The notes under the pieces are model-generated. The model did no database searches. It was not told the DNA's origin and saw only the letters and a list, made by a program, of their open reading frames with translations. A program made the position numbers and the translations under genes. Shown here piece by piece: positions 8,594-16,687 of a stretch of DNA of 45,201 nt. Origin of the DNA: Acidimicrobiia bacterium (GTDB lineage Bacteria > Actinomycetota > Acidimicrobiia > IMCC26256 > PALSA-610). Each line of letters begins with the position of its first letter. The stretch's first letter is position 1. The stretch spans positions 1 through 45,201 of the forward strand of contig JADGOO010000088.1 of the NCBI GenBank assembly GCA_017882905.1, given 5' to 3'.

Positions 8594-9256
8594 TCAGAAG
8601 AGGGTGAGGTGGTCGATGTCGCCGCGCAGCTCGGCGATGTCGACTTCGATGCAGCGCACGCCGCGGCTCTCCGCGAACACGCGTGCCTGTGGCTTGATGC
8701 GCTCGGCCACGAACATCCCCGCGGTGGGCGCAAAGCGCGAATCGCGCTCGAGGCGCTCGCAGTAGCGCAAGAGCTGCTCGACACCCGCGATCTCACCGAC
8801 GCGCTTCACCTCGACCACGATCGTGCGCCCCGAGCTGTCGCGGCACAGCAGGTCGACGGGCCCGATGTCGGTCGGGTACTCGCGGCGGATGAGCTCGAGG
8901 TCGTCACCGAGCGCAGCGACGCGCGCCGCCAACAGCTCCTGGAGCTCGGCCTCCACGCCGTCCTTGTCGAGGCCGGGATCGTCGCCGAGATCGAACGTCT
9001 GGTCGGAGAGCACCTCGTCGAGCTCGATCACGAGCGACTCGCCTTTGGCCGTCGTGGCGGTGATCTGCCGCTCGCGGTGCTCGATCACGCACGGTGGGCT
9101 CATCCAGTTGAGGGGCTTGTAGGCCTTCGTGTCGGAGTGGACCGCGATCGAGCCGTCGCGCTTGAGCACGAGCAGCCGCACGGCCGGCGCGAGCCGGGCC
9201 GCGAGCCGTCCCTTGTACTCCACCGAGCAACGGGCCACGATCAACCGCACGCGCAC
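8594..9256 (-). CDS. nucS: mismatch-specific endonuclease NucS/EndoMS
   Basis: Cuts both strands at mismatches and replaces MutS/MutL repair in actinobacteria. The 220-aa protein has the N-terminal dimerisation part (YKGRLAARLAPAVRLLVLK, about 14-32; KPLNWMSPP, 47-55) and a RecB-like nuclease domain with D125 (GPVDLLCRD), E139 and K141 (VVEVKR). The D-14-E-2-K spacing equals that of archaeal NucS. The C terminus ends DHLTLF, fitting the clamp-binding tail. Start is GTG 9256, which gives MRVRLIVARC as in relatives; the open frame further upstream is a shadow of the divergent gene. Confidence 0.95.
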   Translation of the reverse strand: MRVRLIVARCSVEYKGRLAARLAPAVRLLVLKRDGSIAVHSDTKAYKPLNWMSPPCVIEHRERQITATTAKGESLVIELDEVLSDQTFDLGDDPGLDKDGVEAELQELLAARVAALGDDLELIRREYPTDIGPVDLLCRDSSGRTIVVEVKRVGEIAGVEQLLRYCERLERDSRFAPTAGMFVAERIKPQARVFAESRGVRCIEVDIAELRGDIDHLTLF

Positions 9257-9313
9257 AGTCTCGCACGCGTCGCCGGACCGCCCGTTCGGCACGGCGCGTG
9301 TGGTTGGGCCGCC

Positions 9314-9319
9314 TACGGT
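9314..9319 (+). promoter_or_regulatory. -10 element of a probably leaderless promoter
   Basis: TACGGT ends 6 nt before GTG 9326. The same hexamer with the same spacing is found before the HTH/ClpN gene at 29474 on the other strand. Confidence 0.4.
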
Positions 9320-9325
9320 CGGGCC

Positions 9326-10018
9326 GTGCAGAGCGACCGGCGAGTGGCGCGCGTGTCGTTCGCGGTGGCGGCGGTCGCGATCGCCGCGGTCGTGGCGTTC
9401 GCTGGCGGTGACTCGAACACGATCGACGGGCCGCGCGTGGCGCGCGACCTCCTCGTGATCGCCAAGCGGGGTGACCTGGACACCTACCGCGCCGACTACA
9501 CCACCACGCGCCGGCGCGGTACGTCGCTGACCCTGCGCGCCGAGGTCCGGGTGTGGGTTCGCGCCCAGCCCGCCCTCGACGCCGAGCTCGCGGGCGGTCA
9601 GCTCACGGTCTCGACGGCGAGCGGCGCATGGATCTGCACGCAGGTGTCGGGCAAGCCCACGTGCTTGCAGCAGTCGGCGACGAGCGCCCTGCTGTCGGGC
9701 GCGACTCCGTACGCGGTGGCTCTGGCGAGCGGCCGATACACCGTGACCCGCGACGCCGACCGCCGCATCGCCGGCGAGACCGCCCGGTGCTTCTCGGTGC
9801 GGCTGCGTTCCACGGCCATCGAGCTGCAGGGTCTCGGGACGCGGCTCGACGCGTGCTTCGCGGCCGACGGCGTGCCCCTGTGGACACGGCTCGAGCACGA
9901 CGGGGTCGACGATGTGCGCGAGGCCCGGCAAGTGACCCGTGCGGTGCCCCCCGCCGACCTGGCGGCCGTGGCCCGCGCGTACACCGACGGCTCGGTGCCC
10001 GCGCTGGCGCGCCGGTAA
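9326..10018 (+). CDS. hypothetical membrane-anchored extracytoplasmic protein, 230 aa
   Basis: Not recognised. An N-terminal hydrophobic segment (about residues 8-26, VSFAVAAVAIAAVVAFAGG) looks like a signal anchor or signal peptide without a lipobox. The rest is beta-rich, with cysteines in WICTQVSGKPTCLQQ and later ARCFSVR and DACFAADG that could form two disulfides outside the cell. GTG 9326 is chosen for the leaderless promoter and because upstream codons overlap nucS. It ends 14 bp before a small membrane protein gene, probably its operon partner. Role unknown. Confidence 0.7.
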   Translation: MQSDRRVARVSFAVAAVAIAAVVAFAGGDSNTIDGPRVARDLLVIAKRGDLDTYRADYTTTRRRGTSLTLRAEVRVWVRAQPALDAELAGGQLTVSTASGAWICTQVSGKPTCLQQSATSALLSGATPYAVALASGRYTVTRDADRRIAGETARCFSVRLRSTAIELQGLGTRLDACFAADGVPLWTRLEHDGVDDVREARQVTRAVPPADLAAVARAYTDGSVPALARR

Positions 10019-10032
10019 CGTCGAAGTCGGAT

Positions 10033-10308
10033 ATGGACTTCTACGGCGAAGTGCTCCAGGAGCTGATCGTCGCGCTCGGCGGCGCCCTGTTCGTCGCCAA
10101 TGTGCTCGCGCTCTACCGGCGCCGTTCTGACGCGGCGGCCTCCACTCGCCGCACTGTCGCCCGGGCCCGCGCCGGCAGCCCCGTGCGCGGGTACGCGCGT
10201 ACCGGCGAGTCGTCCGACCTCCCGCAAGCGCCGGTGGCCCGGTCGGTCACCTACGCGATCGTCGGACTCGTCGTCATGGTGTGGGGCATCGCCTCGATCG
10301 TGCACTGA
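10033..10308 (+). CDS. small two-helix membrane protein, 91 aa
   Basis: Hypothetical protein with a transmembrane segment at residues about 8-26 (LQELIVALGGALFVANVLAL), a basic and Ser/Ala-rich loop of about 40 residues, and a second segment at about 70-90 (YAIVGLVVMVWGIASIVH) that ends the protein. Both ends would lie on the same side of the membrane. ATG 10033 is 14 bp after the preceding gene. No function can be read from the sequence. Confidence 0.7.
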   Translation: MDFYGEVLQELIVALGGALFVANVLALYRRRSDAAASTRRTVARARAGSPVRGYARTGESSDLPQAPVARSVTYAIVGLVVMVWGIASIVH

Positions 10309-10330
10309 ACAGGTCGGGAGGCGGGCGCCT

Positions 10331-10642
10331 TCACGTCTCGGCCCGTACGGCGGCTCGTTCGTTCGGGCGGCCGCGATCGGCATCGAGCAACGCGTGCAGC
10401 TTCGCGGTCGCGATCCGCAGCAGCGTGTTGAGCGACTCCACCGGGATGGCCAGACGCGACGCCATCGTGTCGCGATCGATGCCGGCGCCCGACATCGCGA
10501 GTGCTTCGGCATAGGCCACGGGGAGGCGCGGCGTGAACGGCACGACGGCGTCGAGCGGTTCGCTCGCGCGTGCCGGCCACGGCGGGTCGGCGTCGGGGTG
10601 CGATGCAGATCCCACGCGCGCCGACGGTACGGAATGTGGCAT
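10331..10642 (-). CDS. small protein with sigma-70 region-4-like helix-turn-helix
   Basis: A 103-aa protein whose last two thirds resemble the sigma-factor region 4 layout: LPVAYAEALAMSGAGIDRD, then MASRLAIPVESLNTLLRIA and TAKLHALLD (about 46-87). The turn with IPVESLNTLL is where DNA contact would occur. It lacks any region 2, so it is not a complete sigma factor. It is divergent from the large LuxR-type regulator, 50 bp apart, suggesting the two are functionally or regulatorily linked. The family is not recognised by name and the ATG at 10642 is the only good start. Confidence 0.6.
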   Translation of the reverse strand: MPHSVPSARVGSASHPDADPPWPARASEPLDAVVPFTPRLPVAYAEALAMSGAGIDRDTMASRLAIPVESLNTLLRIATAKLHALLDADRGRPNERAAVRAET

Positions 10643-10680
10643 CGGGCCGCATCCGTAGACGGCTACCGATTCTCACGCCG

Positions 10681-10686
10681 TACGAT
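10681..10686 (+). promoter_or_regulatory. -10 element of a probably leaderless promoter
   Basis: TACGAT ends 6 nt before GTG 10693 of the LuxR-family gene, which has no ribosome binding site. Confidence 0.4.
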
Positions 10687-10692
10687 CCGGGC

Positions 10693-13374
10693 GTGAGCGT
10701 GCCGGTCATCGGCCGTGATGAGGAGCGGCGGGTCCTCGCCGAGGCGCTGCAGGGTGGCGGCACGGTCGTGCTGGCCGGCGCGGCCGGAGTGGGCAAGACG
10801 CGCCTCGCCCGCGACGCGAGCACGGCGATCGGCGCCGCGCGCCACGTATGGATCAGCGCGACGGGCTCCGGGCGTGACCTTCCGTTCGCGGCGCTGGCAC
10901 CCCTGCTGTCCACCCTGTCCGCAGCGCCCGAGGCCGGCATCGCCGTGGCCGATCCGCTCGGCGTGGCGATGGCTGCGCTCGCAGCCGTTGCGGGCGCTCC
11001 GCCGCTGCTGGTGGTCGACGATGCGCACCTCCTCGACGACGCTTCGGCAACCCTCGTGCACCAGATCGTCGGATCGCGTGTGGCGCCCGTGCTGCTCACC
11101 GTGACGTCGGGGCGGCCCGCGCCCGATGCGGTGACGGCCATGTGGAAGGACGGGTGGGCGACGCGCGTGGAGCTGCAGCCACTCGCACGCGGCGAGACCG
11201 ACGAGCTCGTGGGAGCGCTGCTCGGCGCGCCCTGCTCGCCGCTGCTCCGCCACGACATCTGGGAGACCAGCCAAGGCAACGCGCTCGTGATCAGCGAGCT
11301 CGTGCACGCCGCTCGAGTGCACGGGGCCGTTCGGCTTGTCGACGGTCGCTTCGAACGGGTCGCGGCGTTGCCGCTCGGCGCGCGTCTCGCCGAGCTCGTC
11401 GGCGCGCGCATCGCCGAGCTGTCGCCCGCCGCGCGCGGAGCGGCCGAGATCGTTGCGGCGTCGGAGCCGGTGTCGTTGAGCGTGCTCGAGCACCTGGTCG
11501 AAGGCGATGCCCTCGCCGAGGTGGAGGAGCGCGGCATCGTGGTGGTCGACGCGGCGCGCGATGGCGCCAACGGCGGCGACGCGGTCGTGCGCGTCATGCA
11601 TCCCACATATGCCGAGCTGTTGCGGGCGCGCACGCCTGCGTCGCGTCGCCGGGCGATGGCGCGCCGCCTGGCCGACGCCGTCGAGGCGCGGGGCCGACAC
11701 GGCCGCGACGACGTGCTGCGCGTCGTCACGTGGCGGCTCGATGCAGGTGTCGCGGTACCGGTGGAACAGCTCGTCGATGCGGCCTGGTACGCATCGGAGG
11801 CGTTCGACGCCGCGCTGGCCGAACGGTGCGCGCGAGCGGCCGTCGAAGGCGAACCGGCGCATCCGCTGCATCACGCGGCGGCGCTGGCGCTCGCCGACGC
11901 CCTGTACCGGCAAGGTCACCACGACGAGGCGCTCGCAGCCTTGCCTGACTCGAGCGCGGCCGACGGCCGTGGCCGCGCCGAAGTGGCGGTGCTGCGCGCC
12001 AAGATCTTGATGACCGTCGGTCGGATCTCCGACGCGCAGCGCACGATCGACGACGTCCTTGCGGTGACCGCCGATCGTGAGCCGGCCGCGTGGCTGCGAG
12101 CCTTCGGGGCGACGATCCTCGTGAGCCAGGCTCGCTTCAGCGACGCGATCGAGCTCGCCGCGCCCGTGGCCGACGACGCCTCGAGTGGTGCGCGGGCCAC
12201 GCTGACCGCGCTGTCTGCGTTGGCGATGGCCTACGCCTTCTGCGGCCGTCGTGTCGATGCGCTCGACGCCGTGGAGCGCGGCCGCGATCCTCGGCTGCGG
12301 GCGGGTACGGATCTGCGCACTGCGCTCAGCTGGGCGCTGCCGGCGACGTGGGTGGCGCACTGGACGACCGGTGATCTCGACGGCACCGAGTCGATCGCGC
12401 GCGCGTTTCGAGACCTCGGCATGCAACGCCGCATCCCGGAGTGGGTCGGTGGAGGCACCGTCGGCATGGCGTGGGCGGCGATCGGCCGCGGCGACATCGA
12501 TGGCGCGCGGCGGCTGCTCGCGGAGGCGGCACCGTCGCCGGCGCTCGACCACTGGTTCCAACCCGGCACGCTCGGTCTCGGTGGTGTGCAGGTGCTCGCG
12601 GCGGCGGGCGCGATGTTGGCGGCCGCGCTCGGCGGCGACCCCGAAGCGGGTCGGGCTGCGGCGCGTGCGGTCGACAACGACGTGCGCGGCCCACGGTGGT
12701 TCGATGCGTGGTGCGGGATCGCGCGCGCGTGGGTGCACCTCGCGGAAGGCGACGAGCGCGGCGCGCGTGGGCTGCTCGACGACGCGGCGCGTGACGCTCG
12801 GGCGCGCGGTGATGCTCCCGCTGAGCTCCACGCGTTGCACGCCGCCGCGCGCATCGGGGGCGCACGCGAAGGGGTGGGCCGTGTCGTGGCGGTGGCCGAG
12901 ATGATGGACGGCCCGTTCGCGTCCTTGGTGGCCCGACACTGCGTGGCGTTGGCCGAAGGCCGGGGCGACGACCTTGATGCGATCGCCCGAGAGCTTGCTG
13001 TGCTCGAGATGAGCCTGCTCGCCGCCGAATGCGCGGCCGCAGCCGCATCGGCGCACGATCAGCAGGGCGCCGCCGCGTCGAGCGAAGCGTCGCGGGTTCG
13101 GGCCGCGTCGTGGTTGGAATCGTGCGCGGGCGCGCGACCGCCGACGCTCGCAGGCTGGCGCCTGCGGCCGTCGCTCACCCGTCGAGAGCTCGAGGTGGCC
13201 CGGCTCGCCGCGCTCGGTCGCACGACGAGCGAGATTGCGGCGCTGCTGTTCGTGTCGGTGCGCACCGTCGACAGCCACCTGGCCCACATCTACACGAAGC
13301 TCGGGATCGCCGGGCGCCACCAGCTTCCCGAGGCGCTCGGTGGCGAGGATGCGGCGCAAGGGCCCGCTCGGTAG
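10693..13374 (+). CDS. LuxR-family ATPase regulator (LAL/MalT-like)
   Basis: Large ATP-binding transcription regulator, 893 aa. It has an N-terminal STAND/AAA-type ATPase with Walker A AGAAGVGKTR (28-37) and Walker B LLVVDDAHLLDD (about 100-112), a long Ala-rich helical middle region (about 330-800) that probably forms TPR-like repeats, and a C-terminal LuxR HTH: LTRRELEVARLAALGRTTSE, then LFVSVRTVDSHLAHIYTKLG (about 825-885). Regulators of this type sense a ligand and activate catabolic or secondary-metabolism genes; the targets here are unknown. GTG 10693 gives the family start VPVIGRDEE; the longer frame overlaps the promoter. Confidence 0.9.
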   Translation: MSVPVIGRDEERRVLAEALQGGGTVVLAGAAGVGKTRLARDASTAIGAARHVWISATGSGRDLPFAALAPLLSTLSAAPEAGIAVADPLGVAMAALAAVAGAPPLLVVDDAHLLDDASATLVHQIVGSRVAPVLLTVTSGRPAPDAVTAMWKDGWATRVELQPLARGETDELVGALLGAPCSPLLRHDIWETSQGNALVISELVHAARVHGAVRLVDGRFERVAALPLGARLAELVGARIAELSPAARGAAEIVAASEPVSLSVLEHLVEGDALAEVEERGIVVVDAARDGANGGDAVVRVMHPTYAELLRARTPASRRRAMARRLADAVEARGRHGRDDVLRVVTWRLDAGVAVPVEQLVDAAWYASEAFDAALAERCARAAVEGEPAHPLHHAAALALADALYRQGHHDEALAALPDSSAADGRGRAEVAVLRAKILMTVGRISDAQRTIDDVLAVTADREPAAWLRAFGATILVSQARFSDAIELAAPVADDASSGARATLTALSALAMAYAFCGRRVDALDAVERGRDPRLRAGTDLRTALSWALPATWVAHWTTGDLDGTESIARAFRDLGMQRRIPEWVGGGTVGMAWAAIGRGDIDGARRLLAEAAPSPALDHWFQPGTLGLGGVQVLAAAGAMLAAALGGDPEAGRAAARAVDNDVRGPRWFDAWCGIARAWVHLAEGDERGARGLLDDAARDARARGDAPAELHALHAAARIGGAREGVGRVVAVAEMMDGPFASLVARHCVALAEGRGDDLDAIARELAVLEMSLLAAECAAAAASAHDQQGAAASSEASRVRAASWLESCAGARPPTLAGWRLRPSLTRRELEVARLAALGRTTSEIAALLFVSVRTVDSHLAHIYTKLGIAGRHQLPEALGGEDAAQGPAR

Positions 13375-13377
13375 GTT
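13372..13377 (+). promoter_or_regulatory. -10 element of a probably leaderless promoter
   Basis: TAGGTT ends 6 nt before the ATG at 13384 and overlaps the stop codon of the LuxR-family gene, so the SRPBCC gene may have its own start of transcription as well as read-through. Confidence 0.35.
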
Positions 13378-13383
13378 GCGGGC

Positions 13384-13893
13384 ATGGCCGACCCCGCAGC
13401 CCGCGAGCCCACCCGCACCGACGCGTCGAAGCGCGTCGTGACGCGCGAGCGGGTCGTGGCGGCCGACGCCGACCGGATCTTTGCCCTGCTCGCCGATCCA
13501 CGCCGCCATCCTGAGATCGACGGGTCTGGAACGGTGCGGGAGGCCGTGACCGACGCGCCCGAGCGGCTGGCGCTCGGCGCCAAGTTCGCGATGGGGATGC
13601 GCTACGTGATCCCGTACCGGATGGTGAACACGGTGATCGAGTTCGAAGAGGGCCGACGGATCGCCTGGGCGCCCCGTCCGGCGCTCCTCGGCCATGAGTT
13701 CGCCCAGGCGGCAGGCCGGGTGTGGCGCTACGAGCTCGAGCCCGTGGAGGGGGGCACGTTGGTGCGCGAGACCTGGGATGCCACCAAGGAGCAGGGTTTC
13801 GTGATCCAGCAGCTCATCGGGATGCCGGCGAAGGTGGCCCGCGACCTCGACGCGACCCTGGAGCGCATCGCCGGCCTGGTCGAGCCGGCCTGA
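13384..13893 (+). CDS. SRPBCC family protein (polyketide cyclase/START-like)
   Basis: A 169-aa protein with the helix-grip fold of the SRPBCC superfamily. After a 15-residue charged lead, RVVTRERVVAADADRIFALLADPRRHPEIDGSG is the usual first strand, helix and loop (split by positions 18-50). Later strands include RIAWAPRPA and GGTLVRETWD, and it ends with the long C-terminal helix MPAKVARDLDATLERIAGLV. Such proteins bind small lipophilic molecules or catalyse simple reactions in that cavity; the ligand here is unknown. It lies 9 bp after the LuxR-family gene. Confidence 0.82.
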   Translation: MADPAAREPTRTDASKRVVTRERVVAADADRIFALLADPRRHPEIDGSGTVREAVTDAPERLALGAKFAMGMRYVIPYRMVNTVIEFEEGRRIAWAPRPALLGHEFAQAAGRVWRYELEPVEGGTLVRETWDATKEQGFVIQQLIGMPAKVARDLDATLERIAGLVEPA

Positions 13894-13990
13894 CGCGGAA
13901 GCCTGAGGGAACCGGGCAGGCCTCAGCCCCGCCCGCCACCTACGCTGGTCGGCGCAGCAGCAGGCCCTTCGTGCCGGCTCGGCGCTCATC

Positions 13991-15577
13991 ATGATGGATC
14001 TTCAGCTCACCGATGTTCCGGCCCTGCGCGTTTCGCGCGGCCGCCTGCTCCTGGCCCCGGCGATCGCCGCCGCGCTGGCAGCGGTCGGTCTGGCCATGCA
14101 TTGGGACGGCCGCGACCTCGCCGGCCAGGTGTTCCGCGCCGATCTCATTCGCCACTACGGCTTCGTGCTGTGGAACAACCGCTGGTACGGCGGGCACGCA
14201 CTCTTCGACTACAGCGTGATCGCGCCGGCCCTCGGTGCGCTCGTCGGACCGCTCGTGCTCGGCGCGGCGAGCTGCGTGGCATCGGCCGCGCTCTTCGATC
14301 GCATCGTCGCGAACGCGTTCGGGCGCATGTCGTGGGCGGGTTCGTTGTGGTTCGCCGCGAGTGCCGTCACGAACCTTGCCGTGGGCCGCGTGACGTTCGC
14401 GGTCGGTGTCACGTTCGGGCTGGCGGCGGTGCTCTTCGTGCAGCAGCGCCACGCGTGGCCTGCCGCGGGCGCCGCCGCGCTGTGCTCGTTGGCGAGCCCT
14501 GTAGCGGGAGTGTTCGTCGCGATCGCGGCCGGCGCCGTCTTTTTGTCTCGCCGTGAAGATCGCGGGATCGCGGTGGCGACGGCGCTCGGTGCGTTGGTGC
14601 CGCTCGTCGTGGTGATGCTGGCGTTCCCGGGCGGCGGCTACTTCCCGTACGAGACCTGGGCTTATCTGTGGGATCTCGCAGTGTGCGCGATCGTCTTCGC
14701 GGCCGCGTCGCTCGCACCGAACCGGAGCGCGCTCACGGTGCGCTGGGGCGTGGCGCTGTACGCACTCGCGTCCACGATCGCGTTTGCGGCGCACACGGCG
14801 CTCGGCGAGAACATCAGCCGGCTCGGCCAGTACGTGGCGGGTCCGCTGCTCGCCTGCCTGCTGTGGCGGCGCCACCGCGTGGTGCTCGCGCTCGTGGCAC
14901 TGCCGTTGCTCTTCTGGCAGTGGTATCCCGCCTACGACGGCATCGCCACGGGCACGCACGATCCGTCGAGCCATGCCTCGTACTACCAACCGGTGGCGGC
15001 CTACCTGCACGGCCAGCCCGGCGTGCTCGGCCGCGTCGAGGTGCTGCCCACGTTCCGCCACTGGGAGTCCACGTACCTCGCGCTCGATGTCTCCATCGCG
15101 CGCGGCTGGCAGCGACAGCTCGACATGAGCTTCGACAAGGTGTTCTACGGCGATCTCACCACGGCCTCGTACCACCAGTGGCTCGACGAGAACGCGGTGC
15201 AGTACGTGGCGCTCCCCGACGTCTCGCTCGACTCGTCGGCCACGGCGGAACGTGCGCTCGTGCTGCGCGGGCTCCCGTACCTGCACGAGGTGCTGCACAC
15301 CGCACACTGGCGTGTGTGGAGCGTCGCCGACTACCACGGTTACGTGCAGGGCGCCGGGGCGATGGTGGCGCTCGGCCTCACCAACTTCAGCGTCAACGTG
15401 CGCCAAGCCGGCGATCTCGTGGTGCGCCTGCGGCCGTCGCCGCACTGGGCGATCCGCGGTGCCGGCCAGAGCGGCGCGTGCGTCGAGAGCACCTCCGACG
15501 GTTGGATCCGGCTGCGCCACCTGCAACCGGGCAGCGTGACGGTGGTGCAGGCGCTGATCGGGACGGGCTGCAGCTAG
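13991..15577 (+). CDS. polytopic membrane protein, GT-C-like, 528 aa
   Basis: About ten to eleven transmembrane segments occupy residues 20-310, followed by a ~200-residue extracytoplasmic C-terminal part. The first outer loop holds HWDGRDL and NNRWYGGHALFDYSV, the kind of acidic, aromatic loop seen in GT-C glycosyltransferases and related actinobacterial membrane proteins. The C-terminal part has HPD-like THDPSSHASYYQP and a beta-rich end. A mannosyl- or similar polyprenyl-sugar transferase activity is inference only. It converges on the GH26 gene with a 22-bp gap, at the end of the glycan region, which fits a role in the same surface polymer. Confidence 0.7.
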   Translation: MMDLQLTDVPALRVSRGRLLLAPAIAAALAAVGLAMHWDGRDLAGQVFRADLIRHYGFVLWNNRWYGGHALFDYSVIAPALGALVGPLVLGAASCVASAALFDRIVANAFGRMSWAGSLWFAASAVTNLAVGRVTFAVGVTFGLAAVLFVQQRHAWPAAGAAALCSLASPVAGVFVAIAAGAVFLSRREDRGIAVATALGALVPLVVVMLAFPGGGYFPYETWAYLWDLAVCAIVFAAASLAPNRSALTVRWGVALYALASTIAFAAHTALGENISRLGQYVAGPLLACLLWRRHRVVLALVALPLLFWQWYPAYDGIATGTHDPSSHASYYQPVAAYLHGQPGVLGRVEVLPTFRHWESTYLALDVSIARGWQRQLDMSFDKVFYGDLTTASYHQWLDENAVQYVALPDVSLDSSATAERALVLRGLPYLHEVLHTAHWRVWSVADYHGYVQGAGAMVALGLTNFSVNVRQAGDLVVRLRPSPHWAIRGAGQSGACVESTSDGWIRLRHLQPGSVTVVQALIGTGCS

Positions 15578-15599
15578 CGAACGCGCGCACAGTGTCGGG

Positions 15600-16682
15600 T
15601 CACCGACCGGCGAGTGCCACCAGCCATGATCGCGATGCCACGTCGGCTTTCATCGCGTGCGCGGCGACGGGAAACGACGTGAGCCGGTAGTCCTTGCCGT
15701 CGGACGGCCGCGCGTCGTAGTCGAAGTAGATCGCAGCCTTGACCGCGGGGTGGGCTTCGACCCAGCTCAGCTCCTCGTCGATCCAGTGCGGGTCATCACC
15801 CGTGGATCGGTTGTTGAGCCCCCATTCCGCCACCATCACCGGCTTGTGGTGCAGGCGCGCGAACGCCTCGATGCTGTCCATCCCTTGGTCGGCGTGCTGC
15901 ATGACGTCCCACGGGGCAGACCCGGGGTAGGCGTCCATGCCGATCCAGCCGACGACGTCATCGCCGGGGTAGTAGTCCCACATGCTGAGCCCGTGCCCGA
16001 CGGGAAGGGGCGCGAACAACGTCGGCGACCACACCAGCGTGACGTTGTCCACGCCGTGCAGCAGCGCGGCAACGTGGCGCCACGCGGCGACGAAGTCGCG
16101 CGGCGCGTTGCCGGGGCGAGGCGTGCCGGAGCAGTCGAACGTCGCCCACGGGTAGTAGCAGCCGTTGAACTCCCAGTTGATCCGGAGGAACACGGGTCGT
16201 CGGTACGTTCGCAGCTCGGTGACTCGGGCTCGTAGATAGGTGTCGACCGAGCCGTTCGCGATGGAAGCCTGCGATCCCGAGCCCGGGAGGTTCCAAGAGA
16301 TCATGAGCGCGACACCGGGCCGGCGCGCGACCTCGTGGAAGATCCAGTCGAAGCCGCCCATGGGTTGCGACCAGCGGTTGTAGATGGCGACGCTCGGGCG
16401 CCCGACGGCCGCGAGGAACGCGTCGAGGGCCCGGCCAGTTCCGTTTGTCGACACTCCGAGATAGCGCGAGCCGTCGGGTGGTTCGAATCGGGTCGGCGAC
16501 GTGCTCGCGGTGACGTGGCGCTCGGTGGCCGCGCCGACGGTGGCCAGCGGCGGCGCAACGCCGCGCCCGGCGCGCACCACCGCCGTTGCCGCCGTCGCCG
16601 CCAGCAGCGTCGCGAGCGCAATCGACGCGACTGCGACCGCGGGGTGACGGGCCAGGAAGCCACGGTCGGAAGGGGCGGACAG
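15600..16682 (-). CDS. secreted GH26-like glycoside hydrolase (probable CTG start)
   Basis: Retaining glycosidase of the GH26 (beta-mannanase-like) type. Counting from the GTG at 16580, the acid/base Glu is E137 in RINWEFNGCYYPW and the nucleophile E252 in KPVMVAEWG; DYYPGDDVVGWIGMDAYPG (202-220) is also typical. No ATG, GTG or TTG lies upstream of 16580, yet the frame there encodes a clear signal segment (HPAVAVASIALATLLAAT). A CTG at 16682 would give MSAPSDRGFLARHPAVAV and begins 5 nt after the stop of the preceding gene, which fits the packed operon. The product would be exported or membrane-anchored. It is the last gene of the glycan operon; the substrate is probably the polymer made by the GT2 synthase. 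Confidence 0.85.
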   Translation of the reverse strand: MSAPSDRGFLARHPAVAVASIALATLLAATAATAVVRAGRGVAPPLATVGAATERHVTASTSPTRFEPPDGSRYLGVSTNGTGRALDAFLAAVGRPSVAIYNRWSQPMGGFDWIFHEVARRPGVALMISWNLPGSGSQASIANGSVDTYLRARVTELRTYRRPVFLRINWEFNGCYYPWATFDCSGTPRPGNAPRDFVAAWRHVAALLHGVDNVTLVWSPTLFAPLPVGHGLSMWDYYPGDDVVGWIGMDAYPGSAPWDVMQHADQGMDSIEAFARLHHKPVMVAEWGLNNRSTGDDPHWIDEELSWVEAHPAVKAAIYFDYDARPSDGKDYRLTSFPVAAHAMKADVASRSWLVALAGR

Positions 16683-16687
16683 TGGCC

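Noticed and set aside
10663-13992. Open reading frame of 1109 codons on the minus strand
   Set aside because: It is the high-GC shadow of the LuxR-family gene and shows no domain; the plus strand has Walker and HTH motifs.
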